Shown here piece by piece: positions 1 to 9,323 of a DNA stretch of 64,000 nt (position 1 is its first letter; every line of letters begins with the position of its first letter). The stretch is from Pseudomonas graminis (GTDB lineage Bacteria; Pseudomonadota; Gammaproteobacteria; Pseudomonadales; Pseudomonadaceae): the NCBI RefSeq assembly GCF_900111735.1, contig NZ_FOHW01000018.1, positions 55,792 through 119,791 on the forward strand. Reading direction: 5' to 3'. The translations under genes were made by a program, and so were the position numbers. A model generated the notes under the pieces. That model ran no database searches. It was not told the DNA's origin and saw nothing but the letters and a program-made list of their open reading frames with translations.

Positions 1-856
1 TCAGCAACAGCCCATTAAGCAGCAGCGCATTGGCGGCGACGGTGGCATCGCCCAGTCGAGCGCCTTGCACGGTGATCAAAAAGAACACCGATTGCAGGAT
101 CAGGCTGCGAATGAAGATATCGCGATTGACCGTGAGCAGCGGCCGCCAGCTCTGCCAGCGCTTTAGCGCGGACACGGCCAGCTGTCCCGGATAGGCGCGC
201 AGGCCTTTGTGGGTGAGGGCGAGCCCGATGAGGGCGCCGGTCCATTCGGCGATGACCGACGCACGCGCGCTGCCGACCACGCCCCAGTCCAGGCCCATAA
301 CGAACCACAGATTCAGCGCGATGTTGACCAGGTTGGTGGTCAGCAGAATCGCCAGCGGCGCGCGAGCGTTTTGCAGCCCGAGGAACCAGCCCACCAGCGC
401 GTAGCTCGCCAGCGCTGCCGGTAAGCCGAACAAGCGGGTATGGAAGAAGTCGCGGGTCAGGTCGTTGAGGTCGTCCGAGGGCTGCATCATTTCCAGCGCC
501 AGGTGCTGGAACGGCAGGCCGATCAGTCCCAGCAGCACCGAAAACCCCATCGCCAGCAGCAGGCCCTGCAACAGCACCTGGCGCAGCGCAGCGCCGTCAT
601 TGCGCCCGGCGGCCTGGGCGGCAAAACCGGTCGTGCCCATGCGCAGAAAACCCATCGCCCAGGCAAGAAAGCTGTACAGCGTGCCGCCGACCGCCACAGC
701 GCCGAGCTGGTGAGCGTGGGGCAGGTGACCGATGACCGTGCTGTCCACCAGTGAAACCAGCGGCACGGAGATATTCGACAGGATCATCGGTGCGGCCAGC
801 GCCCACACCTGCCGATGGGTCGCGCGCTGGCGCCAGTCGTTGAAGAAGTTGGACAT
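1..856 (-). CDS. dinF: MATE family efflux protein, DinF type (3' end outside window)
   Basis: The frame opens at an ATG at 856 and stays open for 285 codons to the window edge, so the C-terminal part is missing. It begins MSNFFNDWRQRATHRQVW and then gives hydrophobic segments including APMILSNISVPLVSLVDS and LGAVAVGGTLYSFLAWAMGF, the pattern of the N-terminal half of MATE/DinF cation-coupled multidrug exporters. The conserved segment around LVDSTVIGHL is typical of the family. A GGGAG ribosome site lies a few bases upstream of the ATG. Such proteins sit in the inner membrane and export cationic or oxidised compounds. The family is clear; the substrate is unknown. Confidence 0.88.
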   Translation of the reverse strand, partial: MSNFFNDWRQRATHRQVWALAAPMILSNISVPLVSLVDSTVIGHLPHAHQLGAVAVGGTLYSFLAWAMGFLRMGTTGFAAQAAGRNDGAALRQVLLQGLLLAMGFSVLLGLIGLPFQHLALEMMQPSDDLNDLTRDFFHTRLFGLPAALASYALVGWFLGLQNARAPLAILLTTNLVNIALNLWFVMGLDWGVVGSARASVIAEWTGALIGLALTHKGLRAYPGQLAVSALKRWQSWRPLLTVNRDIFIRSLILQSVFFLITVQGARLGDATVAANALLLNGLLL

Positions 857-1008
857 GAAGGCTCCCGGGCAAGCGCGCGAGTGTAGCGATGACGACGCCT
901 GAATGCAGGACTTCTGTATGTCGTTGTCCTGTTACTGCGCGATCTCTGGACGAAGAATCGCCTATAGATTTCGCGCCCAACCGGGATCCATCGCCCACCG
1001 CAAAACCA

Positions 1009-1118
1009 CTGTAGGAGCGCGCTTGCCCGCGAAAGCGTCAGTACATCCGCTGCATCTCTATCGGTAGTGAAAATGCCTTCGCGAGCAAGGTGGAGCGCCA
1101 CCCCGGTCACTCCTACAG
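1009..1118. repeat. REP doublet (inverted pair)
   Basis: Two REP-like units face each other: the left arm begins ctgtaggagcgcgcttgccc and the right arm ends cactcctacag after a degenerate gcgagcaagg. The element fills most of the 427-base gap between dinF and the alpha-2-macroglobulin gene. The rest of the gap (857-1008 and 1119-1283) holds only leader sequence and a possible promoter. Confidence 0.8.
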
Positions 1119-1217
1119 TTGATCGTGGCAGACAGACAAAGCGCGTTTGCTGCAGCCACCGTTGCGTTTCCCCTTGAGAACAAACGCACAAACCCGCGGT
1201 CCATCTGCGCGCCGCGC

Positions 1218-1245
1218 TTTACGATTGCCAAAGCGGTGCTATAAC
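1218..1245 (+). promoter_or_regulatory. Possible sigma-70 promoter of the alpha-2-macroglobulin gene
   Basis: A TATAAC hexamer at 1240-1245 has a weak -35 candidate TTTACG at 1218-1223 with a 16-base spacer. It lies 38 bases upstream of the start codon. The -35 match is poor, so this is tentative. Confidence 0.3.
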
Positions 1246-1283
1246 TTCTGCTCCCTCATCGCTGCCGTCCAAATGAGTGCCTC

Positions 1284-4200
1284 ATGCTAAACAAAGGATT
1301 GTTCCTGGCCTGCGCGCTGGTACTGCTCAGTGCCTGCGATTCCTCTTCGTCCGACAAGCCCGCGCCTGTCCCCGCTCCACCTGCTGCGGCAGTTGTGCAA
1401 CCGGGCCCCGCCGATGCCAAGCCCAAGCCTGCGGTGGATATTCCCGCGCTGAGCAAGCGGTACGCCGGGCGCGAGTTGACGGTGGTGGACGTCTCCGAAG
1501 TTCAGCTCGATGGCGCCAGCACGCTGTCGTTGAGCTTCTCGGTGCCCTTGAACCCTGATCAGAAGTTCGCTGAAAAAGTGCACCTGGTCGACAGCAAGGA
1601 CGGCAAGGTCGATGGCGCCTGGGAGCTGTCGGACAACCTCATGGAGCTGCGCCTTCGTCACCTCGAACCCAAGCGCAAGCTGGTGCTGACCATTGACCCG
1701 GGTTTGGCGGCGGTGAACAACAACACCCTGGCGGCAGAGTATTCCGCGCGGCTGGAAACGGCTGATCTGCAAGCGACGGTGGGCTTCGCCAGTCGCGGCA
1801 GTCTGCTGCCAACCCGGCTCGCTGAGGGGCTGCCGGTCATTGCCCTCAACGTCGATAAAGTTGACGTCGAATTCTTTCGCATCAAGCCTGAGTCGCTGCC
1901 TGCGTTTCTGGGCTCGTGGGAAGGCTCCTCAAGCCTTGAGAGTTACCAGTCCAAAGAACTGCTGCCCCTGGCTGATCTGGTCTACAGCGGCCGTTTCGAC
2001 CTGAACCCTGCGCGCAACACCCGCGAGACCGTGCTGCTGCCGATCTCCGGCCTCAAACCGCTGCAACAGCCGGGCGTTTATCTCGCCGTGATGCGCGCTT
2101 CGGGGACCTACAACTACACGCAACCGGCCACGCTGTTCACCCTCAGCGACATTGGTCTGTCGGCGCACCGTTACGCCAATCGCCTGGACGTGTTCACCCA
2201 GGCACTGGAAGGCGGCAAAGCCCTGAGTGGCGTTGACGTCGAGCTGTATGACGAGAAAGGCCGTGTGATCGGCCAGGGCAAGACCGACAACGCCGGCCAC
2301 GCCGAGCTGCCGTTGCCGGCCAAGGCTCAGGTGCTGCTGGCCCATCAAGGCGAGCAGACCAGCATGCTGCGCCTGAACAGCGCCGCTTTGGATCTGGCGG
2401 AATTCGACATCACTGGCCCCAAGGCCCATCCGCTGCAATTCTTTATCTTTGGCCCGCGCGACCTCTATCGTCCGGGAGAAGTGGTGCTGCTCAATGGCTT
2501 GCTGCGTGACAGCGACGGCAAGAGCGTGAAACCTCAGCCGATCACCGTGGAAGTGCGTCGTCCGGATGAGCAGGTCAGTCGCAAGTTCGTGTGGGACGCT
2601 GACGCCACCGGGCTCTATCAATATCAGTTGCAGCTGTCGGAAGAAGCGCCGACAGGTCGCTGGCAACTGGTGTTTGATCTGGGAGACGGCAAGCCGCAGC
2701 TGTATGAATTTCAGGTCGAGGACTTCCTGCCGGAGCGGATGGCGCTGGAGCTCAAGGGCAGCGACACCCCGCTGGCCCCTGATGCGGCGTTCGATGTGGC
2801 GATCACCGGTCGATACCTCTACGGTGCGCCGGCGTCGGGCAATCGCCTGAACGGTCAGCTGTATGTGCGTCCTCTGCGTGAAGCGGTTCCCGGTCTGCCC
2901 GGTTATCAGTTTGGTTCGGTGACCGAGGAAGACCTCAAGCAGGACCTGGAGATCGAAGACAGCACGCTGGATGCTGACGGCAAGCTTGACTTGAGTATCG
3001 ACAGCCAGTGGGCCAAGGCCCGTTCGCCGCTGGAGCTGGTGTTGCAGGCCAGTTTGCAGGAGTCGGGTGGACGTCCGATCACACGGCGACTGACCCAGCC
3101 GGTCTGGCCAGCTGACGCAATGCCAGGCCTGCGTGGTTTGTTCGATGGCGAAGCCACCGACGGCGACGGCCCGGTTGAGTTCGAAGTGCTGATGGCCGAC
3201 GCCCAGGGCCACAAACTGGCCGCCGACAACCTCAAGGTGCGGCTGGTCCGCGAGCGCCGCGATTACTACTGGAACTACTCCGACAGCGATGGCTGGAGCT
3301 ATCACTTCAACGAGAAGTTTCTCAACCTGTCCGAAGAAACCCTCAGCGTGAAGAAAGACTCGACTGCGAAAATCAGCTTCCCGGTCGAGTGGGGCCCGTA
3401 TCGCGTCGAAGTCGAGGATCCAGCCACCGGCCTGATCAGCAGCGTGCGTTTCTGGGCCGGTTACCGCTGGCAGGACAACGCCGAAGGCGGCGCCGTGCGT
3501 CCCGATCAGGTCAAGCTGGCGCTGGACAAACCGGCCTATGCCGATGGCGACACCGCAAAAGTGACGGTCACGCCACCGTCGGCGGGTAAGGGCTATCTGT
3601 TGGTGGAGTCCAGCGAAGGGCCGCTGTGGTGGCAAGAGATCGATGTGCCCGCTGAAGGCAAAACCTACGACATCCCGATGGACAAGAAATGGGCGCGTCA
3701 TGACCTCTATGTCAGCGCGCTGGTGATTCGTCCGGGTGAGCGCAAAGCCAACGTCACGCCGAAACGCGCCGTGGGCGTGCTGCACCTGCCGCTGGATCGT
3801 TCGCAGCGCAAGTTGGCGCTGACCTTCACGGCACCCGAGAAGATGCGGCCCAAGCAGCCGCTCAAACTGAAGGTCAATGCGAAGAACGCCGACGGCACGA
3901 TACCGAAGAGCGTGCATGTGCTGGTCGCCGCAGTGGACGTGGGCATTCTCAATATCACCGAATACGCCACGCCCGATCCGTTCGCGGCGATGTTCGGGCG
4001 CAAGGAATACGGCGCCGATCAACTGGACATCTACGGGCAGTTGATCGAGGCCGGCCGTAATCGTCTCGCCAGTCTGGCCTTCGGGGGCGATGCGGCACTG
4101 GCCAAGGGTGGCAAGCGCCCGGAAACCAGTGTCACCATCGTCGCCCTGCAAAGCGCGCCCGTGACCCTGAACGAGCAGGGCGACGCGGAAGTCAGCGTCG

Positions 4201-6209
4201 ACATCCCGGATTTCAACGGTGAGCTGCGCATCATGGCCCAAGCCTGGACCGACGAGCGCTACGGCATGGCCGAAGCCAAAACCGTTGTCGCGGCGCCGCT
4301 GATTGCCGAGCTGTCGGCACCCCGATTCCTGGCGGGTGGCGACCAGACCAAGGTGGCGCTGGACCTGTCGAACCTTTCCGGTAAAGCGCAGAAGCTCAAT
4401 GTGCAAGTGGTTGCTGAAGGGCAGTTGAGTCTTGCAGACGGCGACGGCGCGAAAGCCGTCAGCCTGAATCAGGGGCAACGCACCACGCTGCAGATTCCGG
4501 TCAAGGCGCTGGGCGGCTTCGGTCAGGGCGTGATTCGGGTCACGGTCAACGGCCTGGATCTGCCGGGCGAAAACCTGCCGGCCTTCAGTCGCGAGTGGAC
4601 CATCGGCGTGCGCCCTGCGTACCCGGCGATGCTCAAGCAATATCGCGCGGTGTTGAAGGATCAGGCGTGGAGCCTGCCGGAGGGCGCCCTTGAGGCCTTC
4701 GAGCCGGCTGGGCGCGAGGCGCTGCTGTCGGTGTCGAGCCGTCCGCCGCTGAACCTCGGCGAACAGATTCGCGCGCTCAAAGCCTATCCCTACGGTTGCC
4801 TGGAGCAGACCACCAGCGGCTTGTACCCGTCGCTGTACGCCGACGCCGCCACGCTCAAGCGTCTGGGCCTCCAAGGTGAATCCGATGCCGACCGCAAGCG
4901 CAAGATCGAGCTGGGCATCGAGCGACTGATCGGTATGCAGCGCTACAACGGCAGCTTCGGCCTGTGGGCGGCGGACGGCGAAGAGGAATACTGGCTGACC
5001 GCGTACGTCACCGACTTCCTGCTGCGCGCTCGCGATCAAGGGTTTGCCGTGCCACCGGACGCGCTGAAGAAAGCCAATGAGCGGCTATTGCGTTACTTGC
5101 AGGAGCGCAATCAGATCGAGGTCAATTACAGCGAAAACGCCGACCACACCCGCTTTGCCGTACAGGCCTACGCCGGTCTGGTGTTGTCGCGCAGTCAGCA
5201 GGCGCCGCTGGGTGCACTGCGCAGCTTGTTTGACCGCCGCAGTGATGCGCGCTCGGGCCTGCCGCTGGTGCAGTTGTCCATCGCGCTGGAAAAAATGGGC
5301 GACAAACCCCGCGCGGATCAAGCGTTGCTTGCAGGACTAGCGGCCGGTCGCAAGGCCAACGACTGGCTCGCCGATTACGGCAGCCCGTTGCGTGATCAGG
5401 CGTTGATTCTGTCGTTGCTGGAAGAAAACAAACTCGCACCGGAGAAGGTCGAGGAGCGGCTGTTTGCGCTGGCTGATCAGGTCGCGGCGAACCGCTATCT
5501 GTCGACCCAGGAGCGCAATTCGCTGTTCCTTGCCGGTCGCGATCTGCTCGGCAAGCCCGAGGCCAAATGGGCGGCGACGCTGACCAGCGGTAGCAACAAT
5601 CGCGAGCTGAGCAACGACCAGCCAGGCGTCAAACTCGACAGCTCAGTGCTGGCCGCGCCGTTGACGGTGCAGAACACCGGCGGCGACACGCTGTATCAGC
5701 AGATGACGATTTCCGGTTATCCCTCCCAGCCGCCTGCGGCCGGGGGCGAGAACCTGTCCATCAGTCGCGACTACCTGGGCATGGACGGCGCGGCGCTGAA
5801 CCTCAATGGGCTGAAGAGCGGCGAACTGGTGTTGGTGCATCTTGAGATCAAGGCCAAGGAACGCGTGCCGGATGCGTTGGTGGTGGACCTGCTGCCGGCC
5901 GGTCTGGAGATCGAAAACCAGAATCTGGCGCAGAGTTCGGCCAGTCTCGAAGACGCCAGCGAGTCGGTGAAGCAATGGCGCGAATCGATGGAAAACGCCG
6001 GCGTGAAGCATCAGGAATTCCGCGGCGATCGCTATGTGGCTGCGGTGGACCTTGAGGGCTTCAACACGGTGCACCTGCTGTATCTGGCGCGGGCTGTGAC
6101 GCCGGGCGTGTACCGCGTGCCGCCGCCGCAAGTTGAGTCGATGTATCGACCGAACTGGCAGGCATTGGGCGAAGCGCCGGCGCAATTGGTGGTGAAAGGC
6201 AAGAAGTAG
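1284..6209 (+). CDS. yfhM: Bacterial alpha-2-macroglobulin lipoprotein (YfhM type)
   Basis: This 1641-residue protein starts with a lipoprotein signal peptide whose lipobox LLSAC places the lipidated cysteine at residue 18. The mature part begins with a Ser/Pro/Ala-rich linker and continues with many beta-rich macroglobulin-type domains. Residues 1172-1175 read CLEQ within YPYGCLEQTT, the thioester motif that lets these proteins trap attacking proteases covalently. Family members are periplasmic, anchored in a membrane by their lipid, and are thought to protect cells whose envelope has been breached. pbpC follows downstream on the same strand, as in E. coli. The length matches the type 1 bacterial family. 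No strong ribosome site precedes the ATG. Confidence 0.95.
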   Translation: MLNKGLFLACALVLLSACDSSSSDKPAPVPAPPAAAVVQPGPADAKPKPAVDIPALSKRYAGRELTVVDVSEVQLDGASTLSLSFSVPLNPDQKFAEKVHLVDSKDGKVDGAWELSDNLMELRLRHLEPKRKLVLTIDPGLAAVNNNTLAAEYSARLETADLQATVGFASRGSLLPTRLAEGLPVIALNVDKVDVEFFRIKPESLPAFLGSWEGSSSLESYQSKELLPLADLVYSGRFDLNPARNTRETVLLPISGLKPLQQPGVYLAVMRASGTYNYTQPATLFTLSDIGLSAHRYANRLDVFTQALEGGKALSGVDVELYDEKGRVIGQGKTDNAGHAELPLPAKAQVLLAHQGEQTSMLRLNSAALDLAEFDITGPKAHPLQFFIFGPRDLYRPGEVVLLNGLLRDSDGKSVKPQPITVEVRRPDEQVSRKFVWDADATGLYQYQLQLSEEAPTGRWQLVFDLGDGKPQLYEFQVEDFLPERMALELKGSDTPLAPDAAFDVAITGRYLYGAPASGNRLNGQLYVRPLREAVPGLPGYQFGSVTEEDLKQDLEIEDSTLDADGKLDLSIDSQWAKARSPLELVLQASLQESGGRPITRRLTQPVWPADAMPGLRGLFDGEATDGDGPVEFEVLMADAQGHKLAADNLKVRLVRERRDYYWNYSDSDGWSYHFNEKFLNLSEETLSVKKDSTAKISFPVEWGPYRVEVEDPATGLISSVRFWAGYRWQDNAEGGAVRPDQVKLALDKPAYADGDTAKVTVTPPSAGKGYLLVESSEGPLWWQEIDVPAEGKTYDIPMDKKWARHDLYVSALVIRPGERKANVTPKRAVGVLHLPLDRSQRKLALTFTAPEKMRPKQPLKLKVNAKNADGTIPKSVHVLVAAVDVGILNITEYATPDPFAAMFGRKEYGADQLDIYGQLIEAGRNRLASLAFGGDAALAKGGKRPETSVTIVALQSAPVTLNEQGDAEVSVDIPDFNGELRIMAQAWTDERYGMAEAKTVVAAPLIAELSAPRFLAGGDQTKVALDLSNLSGKAQKLNVQVVAEGQLSLADGDGAKAVSLNQGQRTTLQIPVKALGGFGQGVIRVTVNGLDLPGENLPAFSREWTIGVRPAYPAMLKQYRAVLKDQAWSLPEGALEAFEPAGREALLSVSSRPPLNLGEQIRALKAYPYGCLEQTTSGLYPSLYADAATLKRLGLQGESDADRKRKIELGIERLIGMQRYNGSFGLWAADGEEEYWLTAYVTDFLLRARDQGFAVPPDALKKANERLLRYLQERNQIEVNYSENADHTRFAVQAYAGLVLSRSQQAPLGALRSLFDRRSDARSGLPLVQLSIALEKMGDKPRADQALLAGLAAGRKANDWLADYGSPLRDQALILSLLEENKLAPEKVEERLFALADQVAANRYLSTQERNSLFLAGRDLLGKPEAKWAATLTSGSNNRELSNDQPGVKLDSSVLAAPLTVQNTGGDTLYQQMTISGYPSQPPAAGGENLSISRDYLGMDGAALNLNGLKSGELVLVHLEIKAKERVPDALVVDLLPAGLEIENQNLAQSSASLEDASESVKQWRESMENAGVKHQEFRGDRYVAAVDLEGFNTVHLLYLARAVTPGVYRVPPPQVESMYRPNWQALGEAPAQLVVKGKK

Positions 6210-6296
6210 GGATTACGCTGATGATCGCTCCCACGCTCTGCGTGGTAGCAGCCTTTACTGACGCTTTGCGTCAGGTGACGCTAGGGGACGACGCTA

Positions 6297-6343
6297 GGGG
6301 ACTGATTTATTTACAACGCTCCACCGTAAATTAATCTGTCCCC
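6297..6343. repeat. 18-bp imperfect inverted repeat, mobile-element-like
   Basis: Left arm GGGGACTGATTTATTTAC (6297-6314) pairs with the right arm (6326-6343) at 16 of 18 positions around an 11-base loop. Just upstream, gacgctaggggac occurs twice in tandem (from about 6277 and 6290). The GGGGAC...GTCCCC termini resemble small repeat elements scattered in proteobacterial genomes. No transposase is nearby. Confidence 0.6.
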
Positions 6344-6356
6344 GGTTCCTGACGTA

Positions 6357-6650
6357 TCAATGAATAATCCAGCTCAACAGCCATAGCCCCAGAAACAGCC
6401 AGATGATCCCCATGATGATCGAGGCGCGCATGAAGGCGCGGATCGCTGAATACAGCAGCATCAACCCGACAATCAGGGCCACGATGCTGACGATTGAAGT
6501 GTCCATGCCCAGCGTGCGCGACAGGCCGTCAACGAAATTGCCGCCCGCGTGAGTGAACATGTTGAACAACCAGCTTAAGCCGTCGACGACGAAGCGGATC
6601 ACGGCGCCAATCACTTGGCCGAGCCATTCGAAAACGCTTTCTACCTGCAT
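6357..6650 (-). CDS. Small hydrophobic membrane protein, unknown function
   Basis: This 97-residue protein begins MQVESVFEWLGQVIGA. The start at 6650 is chosen over an in-frame upstream ATG because AGGAAG lies at good spacing before it. It has an amphipathic N-terminal stretch (about residues 5-30) and two strongly hydrophobic segments near residues 50-70 and 75-95, ending LFLGLWLLSWIIH. It therefore looks like an inner-membrane protein with two to three membrane passes. It is transcribed away from pbpC and towards the 3' end of the alpha-2-macroglobulin gene. I do not recognise the family, and no catalytic motif is visible. Confidence 0.65.
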   Translation of the reverse strand: MQVESVFEWLGQVIGAVIRFVVDGLSWLFNMFTHAGGNFVDGLSRTLGMDTSIVSIVALIVGLMLLYSAIRAFMRASIIMGIIWLFLGLWLLSWIIH

Positions 6651-6745
6651 ATCTGCTTCCTGATGAGGGACGTGGACCAAAAACGGCACTGCTCGCTTTG
6701 GCTGTCGATTGTCCGGGCGAGTTCCCTGTCGGGTAAAGGCTTTCT

Positions 6746-9148
6746 GTGAAGATCACTCGATTATCGCTGCGACAGATCCGCTCGGGGATATGGGAGCGGG
6801 CCTGTTTGCGAATGGGGCGACGCTGTGCTCGCGCTGTCGCCTGGCTCATCGGCAGCCTGCTAATCATGTGTCTGCTGCTCTGGCTCGCCGACCGGATCTG
6901 GCCACTGCCCTTGCCCAAGGACGATCTGGCGCGCGTGGTGCTCGCCGAAGACGGCACGCCGTTGTGGCGATTCGCCGATGCCAATGGCGTCTGGCGCTAC
7001 CCGGTGACGGTCGATCAGGTGTCGCCTTATTACCTCGAAGCGCTGCTGACCTACGAGGACCGCTGGTTCTATCAACATCCCGGCGTGAACCCCATGGCGC
7101 TGGCGCGCGCGGCCTGGCAAAACCTCAGCGGTGGCCATGTGGTGTCCGGCGGCAGCACCCTGTCGATGCAGGTGGCCCGCTTGCTCGATCCACACTCGCG
7201 CACACTGGCTGGCAAGCTTCGACAGCTGTGGCGAACCGCGCAGCTGGAATGGCACCTGTCCAAACAGGACATTCTGGTGCTGTACCTCAATCGCGCGCCG
7301 TTTGGCGGCACGTTGCAGGGCGTCGCCGCTGCAAGTTGGGCTTATCTCGGCAAGTCCCCGCAGCAACTGACCCATGCAGACGCGGCGCTGCTGGCCGTGC
7401 TGCCCCAGGCGCCGAGTCGTCTGCGTCCTGATCGCCACGCGCAACGCGCCCAGGCGGCGCGGGACAAAGTGTTGCGGCGTCTGGCCGAGTTCGGCACCTG
7501 GCCGCAGGGTGCCGTTGACGAAGCGCTGGAAGAACCGCTGCTGCTCGCGCCGCGTCAGGAACCGAGCCTGGCGCCCTTGCTCGCCCGGCGTCTGAACCGC
7601 CCCAACAGCCCGCCGTTGATCCACACCACCCTGGACGCCGGCCTGCAGCGTCGTCTCGAAGACCTGCTGCTGGGCTGGCGCGCGCGTCTGCCCGAGCGCA
7701 CGTCGGCCGCGATTCTGGTGGTGGAAGCGCAGAACATGGCCGTGCGCGCCTACGTCGGCTCGGTGGACATCGGTGACGCTAAGCGTTTTGGTCATGTGGA
7801 CATGGTCAGCGCGCTGCGTTCGCCCGGCTCGACGCTCAAACCCTTTCTCTACGGCAAGGCCATCGACGCCGGGCTGATCCATTCGGAGTCGTTGCTGCAG
7901 GACGTGCCCCGGCGCTATGGCGATTACCGGCCGGGTAATTTCTCGTCGGGTTTTAACGGTGCGGTGGCGGCCAGCTCGGCGCTGTCGATGTCGCTGAATC
8001 TGCCAGCGGTGCAACTGCTGGAAGTCTATGGCCCGAAACGCTTCGCAGCGGAGCTGCGCAACGGCGGCGTGCCGCTGACCTTGCCGCCCCTGGCTGAACC
8101 CAATCTGGCGTTGATCCTGGGCGGTGCAGGCAGTCGGCTGGAGGATCTGGTCGGTGGCTACAGCGCGTTTGCGCGGGGCGGGCGCAGTGCGGACATTCGC
8201 TTGCAGCCCGATGACCGTCTGCGTGACCGACCGATGATGTCGCCCGGCGCGGCGTGGATCATTCGGCGGATTCTCAGCGGCCAATCCCGGCCTGACCTCG
8301 ATCCCCACGCCGAGCTTGTGCAGCGCCCGCAACTGGCCTGGAAAACCGGCACCAGTTACGGCTTTCGTGATGCCTGGTCGATTGGCGTGGGGCCGAGGTT
8401 TCTGATTGGCGTGTGGATTGGCCGGCCGGACGGGACGCCGGTGCCGGGGCAGTTCGGCTTGGCGTCGGCAGCGCCGCTGATGCTGCAGGTTCACGACCTG
8501 CTGGTGAACCGCGACGCCCAGCGCAACATCCTGCCGCCCGTGTTGCCGGTGCCGCTCAACGTAGGCGTTGCTGCCATCTGCTGGCCTCTGGGGCAGCCGA
8601 TGAGCAAGAGCGACCCGAACTGCCGTCGCCAACGTTTCGCCTGGACCCTCGACGGCACGACGCCGCCGACCTTGCAGGCGACCGATCAGCCGCTGGGGTT
8701 GGGGCTCACGGAGAAAGTCTGGCTGAACGACAAAGGCCTGCGCGTCGCGGCAAGTTGTCCAAAGGCTCAGCCAAAAGAGATCGCCCTCTGGCCGGCGCCC
8801 CTTGAACCCTGGCTGCCGAAGAGCGAACGGCGCGAGGCGCGTTTGCCGGACATCGATTCGTCATGCCCGCCCCAGGGATTGAGCCTGGCGCCGCCGTTGT
8901 CCGTGGTGGGGGTGCGAGAGGGCGATCAATTGCGCTTGCCGGCCGGCAGTCAGCAGCTGTTGCGGCTTACGCTGTCGGCGCTGGGCGGGAGTGGCCGACG
9001 CTGGTGGTTCATCGACGGCACGCCGGTGGGCGACACCGCCAGTCAGGACAGCTACACCCACACCTTCACGCGTTTGGGGCGCTACCAACTGAGCGTGCTG
9101 GATGAAAGCGGGCAGACTGCTCGGGTGGAATTCAGTGTGGTGGATTGA
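6746..9148 (+). CDS. pbpC: Penicillin-binding protein 1C
   Basis: This 800-residue class A-like penicillin-binding protein starts at GTG. After a membrane anchor (about residues 31-50) comes a glycosyltransferase domain with catalytic-type EDRWF (Glu104) and GGSTLSMQVARLL. The transpeptidase domain follows with SxxK (STLK, Ser362), an SLN motif and KTGTS (Lys533). The last about 100 residues form the C-terminal domain specific to PBP1C. PBP1C polymerises glycan strands in the periplasm; its transpeptidase activity is uncertain in E. coli. It lies downstream of the alpha-2-macroglobulin gene, and the pair is thought to act in repair and defence of a damaged envelope. All active-site residues expected of both domains are present. 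Confidence 0.95.
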   Translation: MKITRLSLRQIRSGIWERACLRMGRRCARAVAWLIGSLLIMCLLLWLADRIWPLPLPKDDLARVVLAEDGTPLWRFADANGVWRYPVTVDQVSPYYLEALLTYEDRWFYQHPGVNPMALARAAWQNLSGGHVVSGGSTLSMQVARLLDPHSRTLAGKLRQLWRTAQLEWHLSKQDILVLYLNRAPFGGTLQGVAAASWAYLGKSPQQLTHADAALLAVLPQAPSRLRPDRHAQRAQAARDKVLRRLAEFGTWPQGAVDEALEEPLLLAPRQEPSLAPLLARRLNRPNSPPLIHTTLDAGLQRRLEDLLLGWRARLPERTSAAILVVEAQNMAVRAYVGSVDIGDAKRFGHVDMVSALRSPGSTLKPFLYGKAIDAGLIHSESLLQDVPRRYGDYRPGNFSSGFNGAVAASSALSMSLNLPAVQLLEVYGPKRFAAELRNGGVPLTLPPLAEPNLALILGGAGSRLEDLVGGYSAFARGGRSADIRLQPDDRLRDRPMMSPGAAWIIRRILSGQSRPDLDPHAELVQRPQLAWKTGTSYGFRDAWSIGVGPRFLIGVWIGRPDGTPVPGQFGLASAAPLMLQVHDLLVNRDAQRNILPPVLPVPLNVGVAAICWPLGQPMSKSDPNCRRQRFAWTLDGTTPPTLQATDQPLGLGLTEKVWLNDKGLRVAASCPKAQPKEIALWPAPLEPWLPKSERREARLPDIDSSCPPQGLSLAPPLSVVGVREGDQLRLPAGSQQLLRLTLSALGGSGRRWWFIDGTPVGDTASQDSYTHTFTRLGRYQLSVLDESGQTARVEFSVVD

Positions 9149-9198
9149 AACGTAGAGGCCCGTGCGTGAGACCCATGGTCAGAGGTGGCGCCGATCCA

Positions 9199-9291
9199 CT
9201 GTAGGAGCCGGCTTGCTCGCGAATTGGTCGGTACATCCACTCAATTTTCGGCGGTTGAAATGCCTTCTTCGCGAGCAAGCTCACTCCTACA
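9199..9291. repeat. REP doublet (inverted pair)
   Basis: The left unit ctgtaggagccggcttgctc and the right unit gcgagcaagctcactcctac are inverted about a 50-base spacer. The element lies between the convergent ends of pbpC and the first DUF4136 gene. It is a sequence variant (ccggcttgctcgcg) of the units at 1009, 20259 and 63670. Confidence 0.82.
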
Positions 9292-9323
9292 TGGACCTCA
9301 CAGGCTGACGGCCGGATCAACCC

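Noticed and set aside
1929..5039. Very long open frame (1036 codons) on the minus strand
   Set aside because: It lies fully antisense to the alpha-2-macroglobulin gene, is rich in His/Arg/Gln as expected from reversed GC-rich codons, and shows no domain or signal.
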